Assembly (NCBI GenBank): GCA_019637435.1
Contig: JAHBVO010000002.1
Coordinates: 434,001-498,000, forward strand
DNA from: Candidatus Obscuribacterales bacterium
GTDB taxonomy: Bacteria; Cyanobacteriota; Vampirovibrionia; Obscuribacterales; Obscuribacteraceae
DNA: 64,000 nt
Direction of reading: 5' to 3'
In this document: positions 42,513 through 51,314 of the stretch, piece after piece
Layout of the letters: the number at the start of each line of letters is the position of its first letter
Position numbering within the stretch: position 1 is the stretch's first letter
Notes under the pieces: generated by a model
Told to the model about the DNA's origin: nothing
Seen by the model: only the letters and a program-made list of their open reading frames with translations
The model's database searches: none
Translations under genes and position numbers: made by a program

Positions 42513-43812
42513 TTTGACTACTCTTCGTCTTTGTGGTCGACGATTCGAGATATCCGTGCTTCTTCAGTAGCGCGAGGATTTCTTCATTAGCTACTTTCGT
42601 ATTGGGAGTCTGATGCTTCAGCAGTTCTGACATCGCCAGGTCTTTCTGCCCGAGCAGCAGCAAGTCGGCTACGTATCCAATCAAATAACAATCCGGATTA
42701 TGGGGCTCACTCGTAAACTGTGTCAGTGAAGCAGCTGCGTGCCTTTTGATCTGTGCCGGATATTCGCGGGTGCGTTCAACAAGCTTTCCTTCCTTATCGC
42801 TCCAGCGCCAAAACTGAATTGGACCACCGCTTCCGGATGTTAACTTCGAATCTTTCTTCTTCCACAATGCCTTAGCAAGCTCGAAGTTCTGCGTGATGAA
42901 TTCGATTTGACCATCATGCTCATGGTCCGCCAGGTGCGGCATGACATTGCCCCATGCATGAGTAGAGCATTTGAATTTTTTGCTATCGGCATCGTAGTAA
43001 AAGATCATGTCGACATAACGCATGTCATCTTGACCGTCATGGTCTTCCACTGCGACTCCGCAGCGCAATAGCACTTTGGGTTTTCCTGTTTTGTCCAGGG
43101 ATAGAATCACTGGACCGAAGCACTCCATAACGCGTCCGTTTTCCCGTTTTTCGTCAACTGAGACATCAACGGGACCGCTCCAGCCAACCTGGCCTTCGCG
43201 TTTAATTTCGAGTGTCCATTTGTCGCCGCCGCAGTTTAAATTGCCAAACTCGCATTTCCACTTGGCTGTTGCTGTGATTTCATCGGCTGTTGCGATGCGT
43301 ATGGCCCGGATAGGTGGCTGCGACTTTGAATCATCGGAAGCCGGACCATCAGCTGAAGTCTGCTTTTTGTACTTTCCGCTTGATTTATCGAAATCGAAGC
43401 TCTGATATTCTGGCTGCTTCGGAACAATCACATTAACTGTCACCGTCGGTGGTGCTTTCAAATTTTCCGTGAGCCTGGGACCGGAGAAAAATTCAAAATC
43501 CGAAAATTTATGTTTGCAAACAACTTTGCCCTGTTTGGAGATTTGCAGAACTGCGTCACTCCGGATGGTCTGATTTGTGCAACCGTCAAGCGGAAACGCC
43601 GGTGCGTTCAAAACGACTTTTGCGTCAACTCCCTCGAGCGAAGAAGAAAGTTCTGTTTGGACATTCGGGAACAAAAAGTTGTCTTTTGCATACCGAGTTA
43701 GATGCGCATAACCGCTCAGGGGCGGGCTCATCCAATACCCTTTGTTCTCTGCCGCGATGGCGGGTGCGGCTAGCGTGAATGTCAGCAATAAGCTTATCGT
43801 CGTTCTTTTCAT
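42496..43812 (-). CDS. Secreted hypothetical protein
   Basis: A 438-residue protein with a clear signal peptide (MKRTTISLLLTFTLAAPAIA, then AEN). The central part (about 185-300) is beta-rich with Cys pairs (WKCEFGNLNCGG) and phrases such as LSLDKTGKPKVLLRCGVAVE and EHDGQIEFITQNFELA. These resemble the repeat-and-value style of VCBS or FG-GAP propeller proteins. The last 100 residues are helical and end in a Lys/Ser/Thr tail. No family can be named. No ribosome site precedes the ATG. Confidence 0.6.
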   Translation of the reverse strand: MKRTTISLLLTFTLAAPAIAAENKGYWMSPPLSGYAHLTRYAKDNFLFPNVQTELSSSLEGVDAKVVLNAPAFPLDGCTNQTIRSDAVLQISKQGKVVCKHKFSDFEFFSGPRLTENLKAPPTVTVNVIVPKQPEYQSFDFDKSSGKYKKQTSADGPASDDSKSQPPIRAIRIATADEITATAKWKCEFGNLNCGGDKWTLEIKREGQVGWSGPVDVSVDEKRENGRVMECFGPVILSLDKTGKPKVLLRCGVAVEDHDGQDDMRYVDMIFYYDADSKKFKCSTHAWGNVMPHLADHEHDGQIEFITQNFELAKALWKKKDSKLTSGSGGPIQFWRWSDKEGKLVERTREYPAQIKRHAAASLTQFTSEPHNPDCYLIGYVADLLLLGQKDLAMSELLKHQTPNTKVANEEILALLKKHGYLESSTTKTKSSQTKSSK

Positions 43813-43964
43813 GAATCGTATTGTATAGGTTTGCTCTCGGCTCGACGACAGCTTTCCTGCAATTAGGACAAATCAAAATGTACGGTATGGGGACGAACCT
43901 ATCCGTCAGTTGAATGCTTGCCCGTCCCCGCCGGGCTCCACCTGACTGGAGCGTATGACTGTTA

Positions 43965-43997
43965 ACAAAAAACGGGCGGCTTTTTGAGCTGCCCGTT
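43965..43997 (-). terminator. Intrinsic terminator after the lysine-rich mini-ORF
   Basis: On the minus strand AACGGGC and GCCCGTT pair around an inner GCT/AGC stem. Six T residues follow. It lies 20 bases after the stop of the 36-residue frame and so marks the end of that transcript, which may begin at the TadG-like gene. Confidence 0.75.
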
Positions 43998-44016
43998 TCG
44001 ATAATGCGTCAGAAGC

Positions 44017-44127
44017 CTATCTATTTTTAGCTTTCTCTTTTTTCTCAGCTTTGGCGGCTTTCTTTTCTTTGTCCGTCTTCGCCGGCTTCTTCTTAACTTC
44101 TTTTTTCTGATTTTGCTCTTTTCCCAT
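44017..44127 (-). CDS. 36-residue lysine-rich mini-protein
   Basis: A short frame from the ATG at 44127 to the TAG at 44017-44019 encodes MGKEQNQKKEVKKKPAKTDK and then EKKAAKAEKKEKAKNR. GAGGAA stands eight bases before the ATG, better than most genes here, and an intrinsic terminator follows the stop. That pair of signals makes it likely that it is translated. Nearly half of the residues are Lys, with Ala and Glu, so it may be nucleic-acid-binding like the tails of histone-like proteins. It follows the TadG-like gene by 66 bp. Confidence 0.6.
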   Translation of the reverse strand: MGKEQNQKKEVKKKPAKTDKEKKAAKAEKKEKAKNR

Positions 44128-44193
44128 GACCAATTCCTCGGATTTCACACTCTTCTAAGAGTATAGAACACTGTTTCTGGTTTAGCACAAGTT

Positions 44194-45924
44194 CTATATC
44201 TTCCGATAAGCCCAGTATTTACGTTTGGATGGGATATCCAGAACCGATGGCTGAAATTGCCTGATGCCACCGATTTCGATGTCCAGAGCCAGGCCGCCGC
44301 TATAGAAATTGCGCCGCGGCTGCAATGCCAGTTCTTTGCCGTCCAGCTTTCTGAACATCTCAGTAAGCATGTTTTCGGTCTCCTCCGGCGCCGGCGCATT
44401 GGGATCGACAACCGTTAGCTGAGTTCCTAAATGACCTTTGCCGAGCGACAGGGCCGTTTGCTCGTCGCCGCCGAATTCCCTCAGCTCGCACCAGTTGAGC
44501 GGCTTACCCGTTAGCGGTTGACCACCGTGCTTGCCACCGCTCTCGGTGCCCAGATGCTTGACGTTGTCGCGGAAAATAATAATTGGTGCTAACCCCCCTT
44601 GAATTCTGGTATCGGACATCACAGAGACCTGAGAGTCTGATGTTACACCGATGGGAAATGGGTCTTTCTCAAGAACCCTGCGCGAAATGGTTCCATCTTT
44701 TGCAAACTCGTAAGCAAATTTTTCGAATGGGCCCATCTTGAACTGTGCATTTACCATGTCCAAAACCGCTCCCAATTTTGGCTGTAAGTGTCCGTTGCGA
44801 AGCCAATAGTAGAAGTGCTCTGAGAACTGGTCGGCGGTGCCACCATCCGTTTCAGTCGCGGCCATTGTTGAGCCTTTATCTACGGGGTAGTCACCTCCCA
44901 GGGCATCGAATGCGGTGACTTGCTGATCTTCGAAATTGCTTTGTCGCATGAAGTCGCTCCAAGAGAGAAGACCGGGAACTGGCGTTCCGGAGAAGCGAAG
45001 AGTCATGACTCCCTTAGGGCCGATGTCTTCCATCGTGTACGGTTGTGCAAATGCGACGCATTTCATTCTGGATGCCGCGTCATTGCCTACCGCAAAAAAT
45101 GGCAGATACGGATTCTGACGAGCTACCTCACATTCAATTTTGACGATTGAGTTGATATGTTTTCCGTCTGCTGGTTGAAATTCGGAATGGCTCACCAGGC
45201 GAGAAGAAGGACCTAAACCGGCGAAAGTAAACGACCTATTGTTCGCCCTGACATCAATAAACGGACGATAGTTTCCTGCCTGCTCCTCTTCCTTTTTTAC
45301 TTGCGAGAACTCCGCCGGTAGCGGCGTTGCAATAGTTGTCGTTCCTCCTCCTTTTAGCCATCCGCTCGTTAGTTTTACCGATTCAAGTCTGACATTTGCT
45401 GGAAGATGGGCTCTTAAAAAATCCTCCACATCCTTGACTGGGCGGACTTCTGCTCCCTGGATGTCTATGTACTTTCCGCTTTCTCCTGCCAGCGATTCTT
45501 TAAGTGTGACATTGAGTTCTGCAATCGTCATTTCGAGTGAAGCGCGATCGCGGTCAGTCAGCTCTTGCATTTTTCGATTAGCAAGTTCGTTCGCGATTAT
45601 TGTGTTTTGCCGAATCGTTCCGACGAGAGTGTTGATGCCGGTTACTGGAAGCGGCTCTCCATCCCGCGCTCGAGTCGCTTTGCCTATGGGGGGATAATTG
45701 GATAGGGAAACCCAACCGAAAGTCGGATCGCTAAAAATGATTCGCGACATGTCGTTTGCGGCGACCAGCCCAGCCGCGTCAACAGCTGTTTGTACACGCT
45801 CTCTGTCCATAACATAAAAGCCTGTTTGGCTAAACACCAGGAGTAGCGGCACCACTATCATGCAGGTGACTACTAGTATTAATGCGAGAACGTGTCCTTT
45901 GCTGCTTCTTTTACATCGAGCCAT
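44194..45924 (-). CDS. TadG-like pilus-assembly/secreted protein
   Basis: A 576-residue protein. A basic start (MARCKRSSKGHV) leads into one hydrophobic helix (LALILVVTCMIVVPLLLVF). Then comes FYVMDRERVQTAVDAAGLVA, AANDMSR, which is the N-terminal pattern of TadE/TadG-type pseudopilins of Flp pilus systems. The long C-terminal part is exported and beta-rich. No von Willebrand domain is obvious. I use the ATG at 45924, preceded by AAAGG. No other tad genes are in the window, so the assignment rests on the N-terminus alone. Confidence 0.6.
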   Translation of the reverse strand: MARCKRSSKGHVLALILVVTCMIVVPLLLVFSQTGFYVMDRERVQTAVDAAGLVAANDMSRIIFSDPTFGWVSLSNYPPIGKATRARDGEPLPVTGINTLVGTIRQNTIIANELANRKMQELTDRDRASLEMTIAELNVTLKESLAGESGKYIDIQGAEVRPVKDVEDFLRAHLPANVRLESVKLTSGWLKGGGTTTIATPLPAEFSQVKKEEEQAGNYRPFIDVRANNRSFTFAGLGPSSRLVSHSEFQPADGKHINSIVKIECEVARQNPYLPFFAVGNDAASRMKCVAFAQPYTMEDIGPKGVMTLRFSGTPVPGLLSWSDFMRQSNFEDQQVTAFDALGGDYPVDKGSTMAATETDGGTADQFSEHFYYWLRNGHLQPKLGAVLDMVNAQFKMGPFEKFAYEFAKDGTISRRVLEKDPFPIGVTSDSQVSVMSDTRIQGGLAPIIIFRDNVKHLGTESGGKHGGQPLTGKPLNWCELREFGGDEQTALSLGKGHLGTQLTVVDPNAPAPEETENMLTEMFRKLDGKELALQPRRNFYSGGLALDIEIGGIRQFQPSVLDIPSKRKYWAYRKI

Positions 45925-46014
45925 GTTTTTGCCTTTCAAGATTATTACTTCAAATCGAACCGGAGGTATCCGCTGCGTTGCGTTTGCAGCGCAGCGGTCC
46001 TCTTTCCCTACCGG

Positions 46015-47346
46015 TTAATAAACCCATCCTGTGCGTTTGCCGCCTCTCTTTACCGATCCTCTTCCAGGCTTCGGATTAGCTTTGGGCGGTGTTCCACCCG
46101 TGGCCGCAGGAGCTGGTGCCGGAGCAGGAGCAGGTGCCGGAGCTGGCGCTGGAGCTGGAGCCGGGGCAGGCGCTGCCGCCGGAGCTGGAGCAGGAGCTGG
46201 TGCCGGAGCTGCCACTGGCGCTGGTGCTGGCGCTGGCGCCGGAGCCGCCGCGGGAGCGGCACCACCGCCGGTGCCACTCTTGTTCAAGTTTTGAATCAAC
46301 GTAGTCATTTGCGGCTTGTCAACGCCATTTGCGGGTTCGCACGAGAACATGTAATCGTGCCACCATGGACCAGCAGCCCAATACGAATAGCCGGCCCATT
46401 GAGCGGAATTTGTATGCATATACTGCAGCATTGCTGCAAGAGAGGCATTCGCTCCGGCATCTTGTGTGACACCAATCTCGGTGAGCATCGCTGTGCGATT
46501 ATTTTGTTTCAACCATGCAGTGAAACCGCTAAGCGTTGCAACTGCGTCCGTTGGGTTCAAGTAGTCGGTGTGAGAACCTGAACCGTCGTAATCCAGGTAT
46601 TGATGAACATCGTACGAGAAGTTATTCAATGGATCTGTAATGTTGATCATTGCCGCAGCATTGCCGTTATTCACAAAATCTTTCGGATGCATCCAGTAAG
46701 TAGATGGAACCAAAATCAAGTTGGTCGCGCCAGTAGCTCGGATGGCATTAATGGCAGCCTGTGAAGATGCGCACCATGTTGTTGGTGTCATCGAGCCACC
46801 AACCGGTTCGTTCATGAGTCCGAAGATCACCTTGGAATTGGTTTTATAAATGGTTGCGAGTCGTGACCACACGTCTGCGAAAACAGAGTTGTCGACTCCA
46901 CCCGAGACGCCGATGGTCGTGTTTTTATACGCACCATAGTTGTGGATGTCGATAATCACAGACATACCTTTGTTGGACATTTTTGTTATTACCGAATCCA
47001 ATCTATTGAAATACCCGGTATCGAAGTCGCCTTTGGCATTGGGTTGCAGGCGTTCCCACAAGATCGGAACACGAATGCATTCCATCCCTTTGGAGGAGAA
47101 ATAATCGATTTCGCTATCAGTTGGAAAAATGTAGTGCGTCCCGTTGGTGCCTGGCACGGTACCAGGAGTGAACTCTGCGCCCGCTATGTTCACGCCTTCG
47201 TAAATCATTCCAGAGGGACCGACTGCGTGAGCCGGTGCTACAAACGAACAAACAAATAAAGTCAGTACCGCTATGGATAACGCGTGGATTCGCTTGCAGC
47301 GAACCGGTGACGGCACCAGCCTGCGCCAACAGTTTATTCGAAACAT
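46015..47346 (-). CDS. Secreted GH5 cellulase with Ala-Pro tail
   Basis: A 443-residue glycoside hydrolase of family 5. GGAGGG lies six bases before the ATG at 47346. A signal peptide ends near APAHA. The barrel has FSSKGMECIRVPILWERLQP, VIIDIHNYGAY and the acid/base Glu in IFGLMNEPVGG. The substrate His is in SYDVHQYLD and the nucleophile Glu in TAMLTEIGVTQD. After the catalytic domain a run of about 60 Ala-Pro residues leads to a basic end with KPGRGSVKRGGKRTGW. The tail may span the cell wall or bind it. It should cut beta-1,4-glucans. Confidence 0.88.
   Translation of the reverse strand: MFRINCWRRLVPSPVRCKRIHALSIAVLTLFVCSFVAPAHAVGPSGMIYEGVNIAGAEFTPGTVPGTNGTHYIFPTDSEIDYFSSKGMECIRVPILWERLQPNAKGDFDTGYFNRLDSVITKMSNKGMSVIIDIHNYGAYKNTTIGVSGGVDNSVFADVWSRLATIYKTNSKVIFGLMNEPVGGSMTPTTWCASSQAAINAIRATGATNLILVPSTYWMHPKDFVNNGNAAAMINITDPLNNFSYDVHQYLDYDGSGSHTDYLNPTDAVATLSGFTAWLKQNNRTAMLTEIGVTQDAGANASLAAMLQYMHTNSAQWAGYSYWAAGPWWHDYMFSCEPANGVDKPQMTTLIQNLNKSGTGGGAAPAAAPAPAPAPAPVAAPAPAPAPAPAAAPAPAPAPAPAPAPAPAPAPAPAATGGTPPKANPKPGRGSVKRGGKRTGWVY
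46105..46265. repeat. GC-rich Ala-Pro-coding low-complexity tract
   Basis: About 160 bases made of GGAGCTGGTGCC-like hexamers on the plus strand encode the Ala-Pro run of the cellulase on the minus strand. The tract is internally repetitive and is expected to vary in length between strains. Plus-strand Gly-Ala frames through it are shadows. Confidence 0.8.
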
Positions 47347-47584
47347 ATTTTCCCTCCAGGAGCTAACAGAGCCGTTCATCTGAAACTGAACTGCGATACG
47401 ATTTTCTACGCACTAGAAGTCAGATGAATCGTGTTAGCGATCCACGTTAGTAAGCAACATTTCCAGGAGGTTACTTAAGTTACGCCCTCGAAGTATTGGC
47501 CGGTAACGGTTCTGAGTTTCTTTTTTCGTAGCTGTTCTGAGTTATTTTTTGACGGCTTTTCATCCCTCAATGTAGTGATCCGCC

Positions 47585-47640
47585 CGATGCAGATTTTCAA
47601 AACTGCCCGTCCGAAGGGTTTTTGAAAACGTACTGCATCG
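47585..47640. promoter_or_regulatory. Imperfect inverted repeat in the gap before the cellulase gene
   Basis: CGATGCAG (47585-47592) pairs with CTGCATCG (47633-47640), and inside them TTTTCAAAA pairs with TTTTGAAAA. The dyad lies about 240 bases before the cellulase start and 124 bases after the stop of the acyltransferase gene. It could be a terminator of the latter or a cellulase control site. The gap 47347-47763 has no gene. Confidence 0.4.
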
Positions 47641-47763
47641 ACTTCACCATCATTGCGCGTGATCGAATAAGGGAGCCGTCAAAATTTGCCTGGTAATTGT
47701 TAAGAGAAGGTAAGATGGTCTACTGAGCGCTGTTTTGCTGCACAGTTTTTTGACTTCAACGAT

Positions 47764-49110
47764 TCACCGTTGAGCAGGCGACTGACCTGTTGAACTCAGT
47801 GCCGTTACCAACTCGTCGAGCATGCCCTGAATCTTTCCCTGCAATTTCTCTGTTACTTTATGGCGAACCGAATGCGCATCGGCCAGATACTCTTCGACAT
47901 AAACGCCGAGATCAACAGGCTCCGCGAGTTTTATGAAGACCCGTCGCTCAGTCAATTGCTCCGGTCGCTTTATTCGATAAAGCTCTCTCTCTAGTTTCAA
48001 AACCGCTTCCGCCAATCGATCAGTCGAATTTGTCGATTCATAGTAGTGGGGGTGCCAACTTGCTAGTTGCGCCACTTCTCGTAGTGTCTCTATGTCATCT
48101 TGAATCGCGGCCTTTTCCTTTATGTCGGTTTGTTCCGCCAAAGTTTCGCGCAACTCGGCGCCAAGCTTCCACGATTCGTCTATCGCACGACGATTGTCAG
48201 GCAGCGGCTGCGAGCCATGTTTCACTTCCACATTCGACAGGATCGCTCGTCGCGCCGCTCTGATCTCATCCTCTAAATCCGGAACTGAATTGTCATCAAA
48301 TGTGATACCATGTGCCGCCTCCTGCTTTCTGAGCAAATTCTGTTGAATTGCTAAGAGTCGCTTGGGCAGGGATGTCTCACTCGGCGACATCTTGAGCTGT
48401 TGCTCCATCTTCGCAATACGCTTTTCTAAAATCGTGTCGATCGGTTTTTCATTGTGATACTTTATCGCCATTGGAAGAATGTATGCGGTCCAGTTCGGAT
48501 TATCCTTCCTGTTCTCGATAATCGCCTGAATACCGATGTCTATGGCGCCGCTGTGAAACGGTTGGACTACGTCATTCATGTAAAAAATTTCGCCTTCGGG
48601 AAACACGACGAGAATGTCTGTGCCTCGTTTCATGACCTCGATGGCGAATCCTTTCGCCGGCGCGTCATGCGCGCCACGTTCGACGGAAAAGTGACCGAGC
48701 CGTTGTAGCGCCCATCCCGCAAGCCCGAAGTTCTCGTCGAACGCTTCGCGATTGCACATTGAGATAAACCGCTTGCCAGAGCGGCGCGATAACTCGATGA
48801 CGACGCGCGGATCTGTTTCGTCCGCGTGATTTGATGTTAAAACAACTCCGGCTCCGGGTGGGAGTTTTCGAAGGATTTCGATTTCTGATTTTTGAACTTC
48901 GACTTTGTTCTTTAGTGAAAGCTGCGCGCGCACAACTTCCTGGGCCGTCTTAATAAGCCAATCCGCAGGGCGGGCTGGAATGAAGGGACGTTTGGGTGGC
49001 TTTGATGGCTGAGGCGTCTTCATGCTGGCATTGTAGCGAATGCGCGCCACGAAGGGAAACAGTGGAAACGCAAGATTGAGCACAGTTCGCGGCAGATTTG
49101 CAACTTGCAT
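47764..49110 (-). CDS. PlsC-like 1-acylglycerol-3-phosphate acyltransferase family protein
   Basis: The LPLAT-type acyltransferase motif H-x4-D is present as SNHADETDP. The second signature is GHFSVERG and the third VVFPEGEIFYMND, corresponding to FPEGTR. It should transfer an acyl chain to a lysophospholipid or similar acceptor. With 448 residues (or 419 if it begins at the ATG at 49023) it is about twice the usual length. The C-terminal 250 residues are helical with no recognised domain. Neither start has a ribosome site. Confidence 0.82.
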   Translation of the reverse strand: MQVANLPRTVLNLAFPLFPFVARIRYNASMKTPQPSKPPKRPFIPARPADWLIKTAQEVVRAQLSLKNKVEVQKSEIEILRKLPPGAGVVLTSNHADETDPRVVIELSRRSGKRFISMCNREAFDENFGLAGWALQRLGHFSVERGAHDAPAKGFAIEVMKRGTDILVVFPEGEIFYMNDVVQPFHSGAIDIGIQAIIENRKDNPNWTAYILPMAIKYHNEKPIDTILEKRIAKMEQQLKMSPSETSLPKRLLAIQQNLLRKQEAAHGITFDDNSVPDLEDEIRAARRAILSNVEVKHGSQPLPDNRRAIDESWKLGAELRETLAEQTDIKEKAAIQDDIETLREVAQLASWHPHYYESTNSTDRLAEAVLKLERELYRIKRPEQLTERRVFIKLAEPVDLGVYVEEYLADAHSVRHKVTEKLQGKIQGMLDELVTALSSTGQSPAQR

Positions 49111-49308
49111 TCGCCGAATATTTAAACCGAAAACGCCTCGCTGCGTGGGAATATTCCCATGTTTTGATATTGACGATTGTATCTGTGGGACTTACATTAG
49201 ACACAACCACTCTATGTATCCCCGAACTTACATCGCCAGGCAGTTCCGCGCCTGTCATGTATTTCTCATGCCTAAATTGTTGTTGCTCATCCATTAGAGA
49301 TTCCGCCT

Positions 49309-50589
49309 GTGGTAACTAGATTTGAACTCCCTTCTATAAAGGACGGCTCCGACGTTGGAGCTCATGCGGCGCTTAGCAGCGGTCTGTTTGACAAACCTGC
49401 GGTCAGTGACGCGCCTCCTCCTCTCACAGTACCGGCAAGTATCTATCCAGAGGCGCCAGTAGCGACTGCTTCGCCAATGGCCTTTGCCGGAGCCGATTGG
49501 AGCGTCGTCAAGCCGCAGCTGGACGGTGCTACCGCTATAAACTACTCCACCGCTTCAGAGAATGCCGCAGCAGGCGTGGAGCCTGACTACATTCTTGGAA
49601 CAGACGGACAGATGCGACCGAATCCGAAGAAGACCGCGCCGAACCCTGATGGTAGCATCAATATACAGATGGAAGGGAATGGTCAGCAGGGCAATCAGGA
49701 TAAGATCGAAGCACTCAAGAGTGCAAGCGAAAATCAGAAAGCATCTATTCGTGAGATGATTCGGTATTTTCAGAAGAATAACCCGAATGCTTCGGTGCCG
49801 ACGGAATGGCTCTGGCAGTTGGACAAGCAGCCAGATCTGCCGACACCGTCTTCAAGCAGACCTGACACACCGGCTCCAACTCCGCGTTCGCAGCCACAAC
49901 CGGAAGCCCAGCCACAACAAGACTTCTCGCCCAGACGCAGCAGCGCTCCGTCTTCTCCAGGTGGATATCGCGGACCAAGCGGTCCCGGTGGTGGAATGTC
50001 GCCGGGGGCTTCTCGTCGCGGTGGTGACAGCACACCTAGCTATTCGGATCGACCGGCGCGTCAGCCGATGTTCCACACTGGAAGGGGCGATGTGCCTCCG
50101 CCTGTTGCCGGCGACCTGGAGTTGAAAGGACCGCCCACAATTACGCCTGAGAAGATTGATCAGGTCCTCAAGTCTTTCAATTCACCAGCGAGCGGGCTCG
50201 GCCAAGTTATCTATGATGAGGGTGTCAAACGCGGCATCAACCCTGCGGTTGCCTTGGCGTTCTTCGTACAAGAATCCAGTGCCGGCACCAAGGGCGTGGC
50301 AGCTGAGACCAACAGCTGGGGCAACATTAAGGGTGACGGACCGGCAGGCTCGTACAAAGGTTTCCGCGCCTACAATAACTTCGAAGAAGGTGTCAAAGAC
50401 TGGTATCGCTTAATCGACGACAAATATCTTGCTCCGCAGAGTGAGGGGGGGCGTGGTTACAGCACCCTATCTCAAGTCATCAGAACCTACGCTCCAAGCA
50501 GCGACAACAATGACGAACGTGGTTATGTCGCCAACGTCAAGGGCATGGTCGAAGGCTGGTCCAAAGACTCCAAACCGGCTAACGGTTAG
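49309..50589 (+). CDS. Glucosaminidase-type cell-wall hydrolase with disordered N-terminus
   Basis: A 426-residue protein. The first 265 residues are Pro/Gly/Ser/Gln-rich and without a signal peptide. The C-terminal 150 residues fit the endo-beta-N-acetylglucosaminidase (lysozyme-like) fold: GINPAVALAFFVQESSAGTK has the catalytic Glu. ETNSWGNIKGDGP, GFRAYNNFEEGVKDWYRLI and STLSQVIRTYAPSSDNN follow. It probably cuts peptidoglycan glycan chains. The GTG at 49309 is the best available start though it has no ribosome site. The lack of a signal peptide would need another export route. It overlaps the PhyH gene by four bases. Confidence 0.72.
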   Translation: MVTRFELPSIKDGSDVGAHAALSSGLFDKPAVSDAPPPLTVPASIYPEAPVATASPMAFAGADWSVVKPQLDGATAINYSTASENAAAGVEPDYILGTDGQMRPNPKKTAPNPDGSINIQMEGNGQQGNQDKIEALKSASENQKASIREMIRYFQKNNPNASVPTEWLWQLDKQPDLPTPSSSRPDTPAPTPRSQPQPEAQPQQDFSPRRSSAPSSPGGYRGPSGPGGGMSPGASRRGGDSTPSYSDRPARQPMFHTGRGDVPPPVAGDLELKGPPTITPEKIDQVLKSFNSPASGLGQVIYDEGVKRGINPAVALAFFVQESSAGTKGVAAETNSWGNIKGDGPAGSYKGFRAYNNFEEGVKDWYRLIDDKYLAPQSEGGRGYSTLSQVIRTYAPSSDNNDERGYVANVKGMVEGWSKDSKPANG

Positions 50590-51281
50590 GCTTCCGCCCA
50601 CTCTAAGCCATTCGGTAACTCTGCGCAGTTGTATTCGAGGTGCAGCACCCGACGATGATCAGGTGATACTGCTTTTGAAGAGGCGTGCAATATGAGCGGT
50701 TTCATTGCGATTATGTCGCCGCGTTCCGCGGGGCAGAGCATCATTTCGCGATCTGCTTTCATCGTTTCAATGGCGTCGGGCTCTAACTTTCCGGCGAGAT
50801 GGGAACCGGGAATGAACTTGATGGCGCCGTTCTCAACTGAACATGGATCCAGGTGAATGCGCAGCGAAACCATGCGCTCAAGAATTTCTGAAGGCGGTTG
50901 AACGTGTATCACGCCTTCTTTTACAGACCACGGGCCGTATCCTTCGGTTTCTACTCTCTTACGAACAGGAATGCTCAGGTCTTGATGCCAGGTCACGTAC
51001 CAATTCGACTGAGGTGTTTTATCGAAAAGGATTCCGCGAACGACTGTTGGTTTGCCGTTAAGCAGTTGCGCTGCGATTTCAGCCGCAAGCCCTCGTGTAG
51101 CGAACTCTCTTATTGTCTTGCTTTGCGACAGTAGGTTTCTGAGCCCGGCAAGAGCCTGCTCTTTTCTAACAGCTTCCACAGCAGAGACAAGCATCTGAAT
51201 CTGTTCCGTAGGAACGGCTCTCTTCAAAACGGCGAAGCCGTTTCTCTCTAAACTGGTGAGTGTAGTTGTTGCGTTTTGCAC
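50586..51281 (-). CDS. Phytanoyl-CoA dioxygenase (PhyH) family protein
   Basis: A 231-residue non-haem Fe(II)/2-oxoglutarate oxygenase. The iron ligands are in YVTWHQDLSIP (HxD) and PLILHASSKA (distal His). The Arg that holds 2-oxoglutarate is in SPDHRRVLHLEY. SLRIHLDPCSVENGAIKFIP, then GSH, is the typical PhyH core. The substrate is unknown. The start is a GTG without a ribosome site. Confidence 0.85.
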   Translation of the reverse strand: MQNATTTLTSLERNGFAVLKRAVPTEQIQMLVSAVEAVRKEQALAGLRNLLSQSKTIREFATRGLAAEIAAQLLNGKPTVVRGILFDKTPQSNWYVTWHQDLSIPVRKRVETEGYGPWSVKEGVIHVQPPSEILERMVSLRIHLDPCSVENGAIKFIPGSHLAGKLEPDAIETMKADREMMLCPAERGDIIAMKPLILHASSKAVSPDHRRVLHLEYNCAELPNGLEWAEA

Positions 51282-51314
51282 TCGCTAATTTTAGCACTCA
51301 CAATTCTGCGCTAA

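Noticed and set aside
46031..46294. Gly-Ala repeat frames on the plus strand
   Set aside because: They are shadows of the Ala-Pro tail of the GH5 gene on the minus strand.
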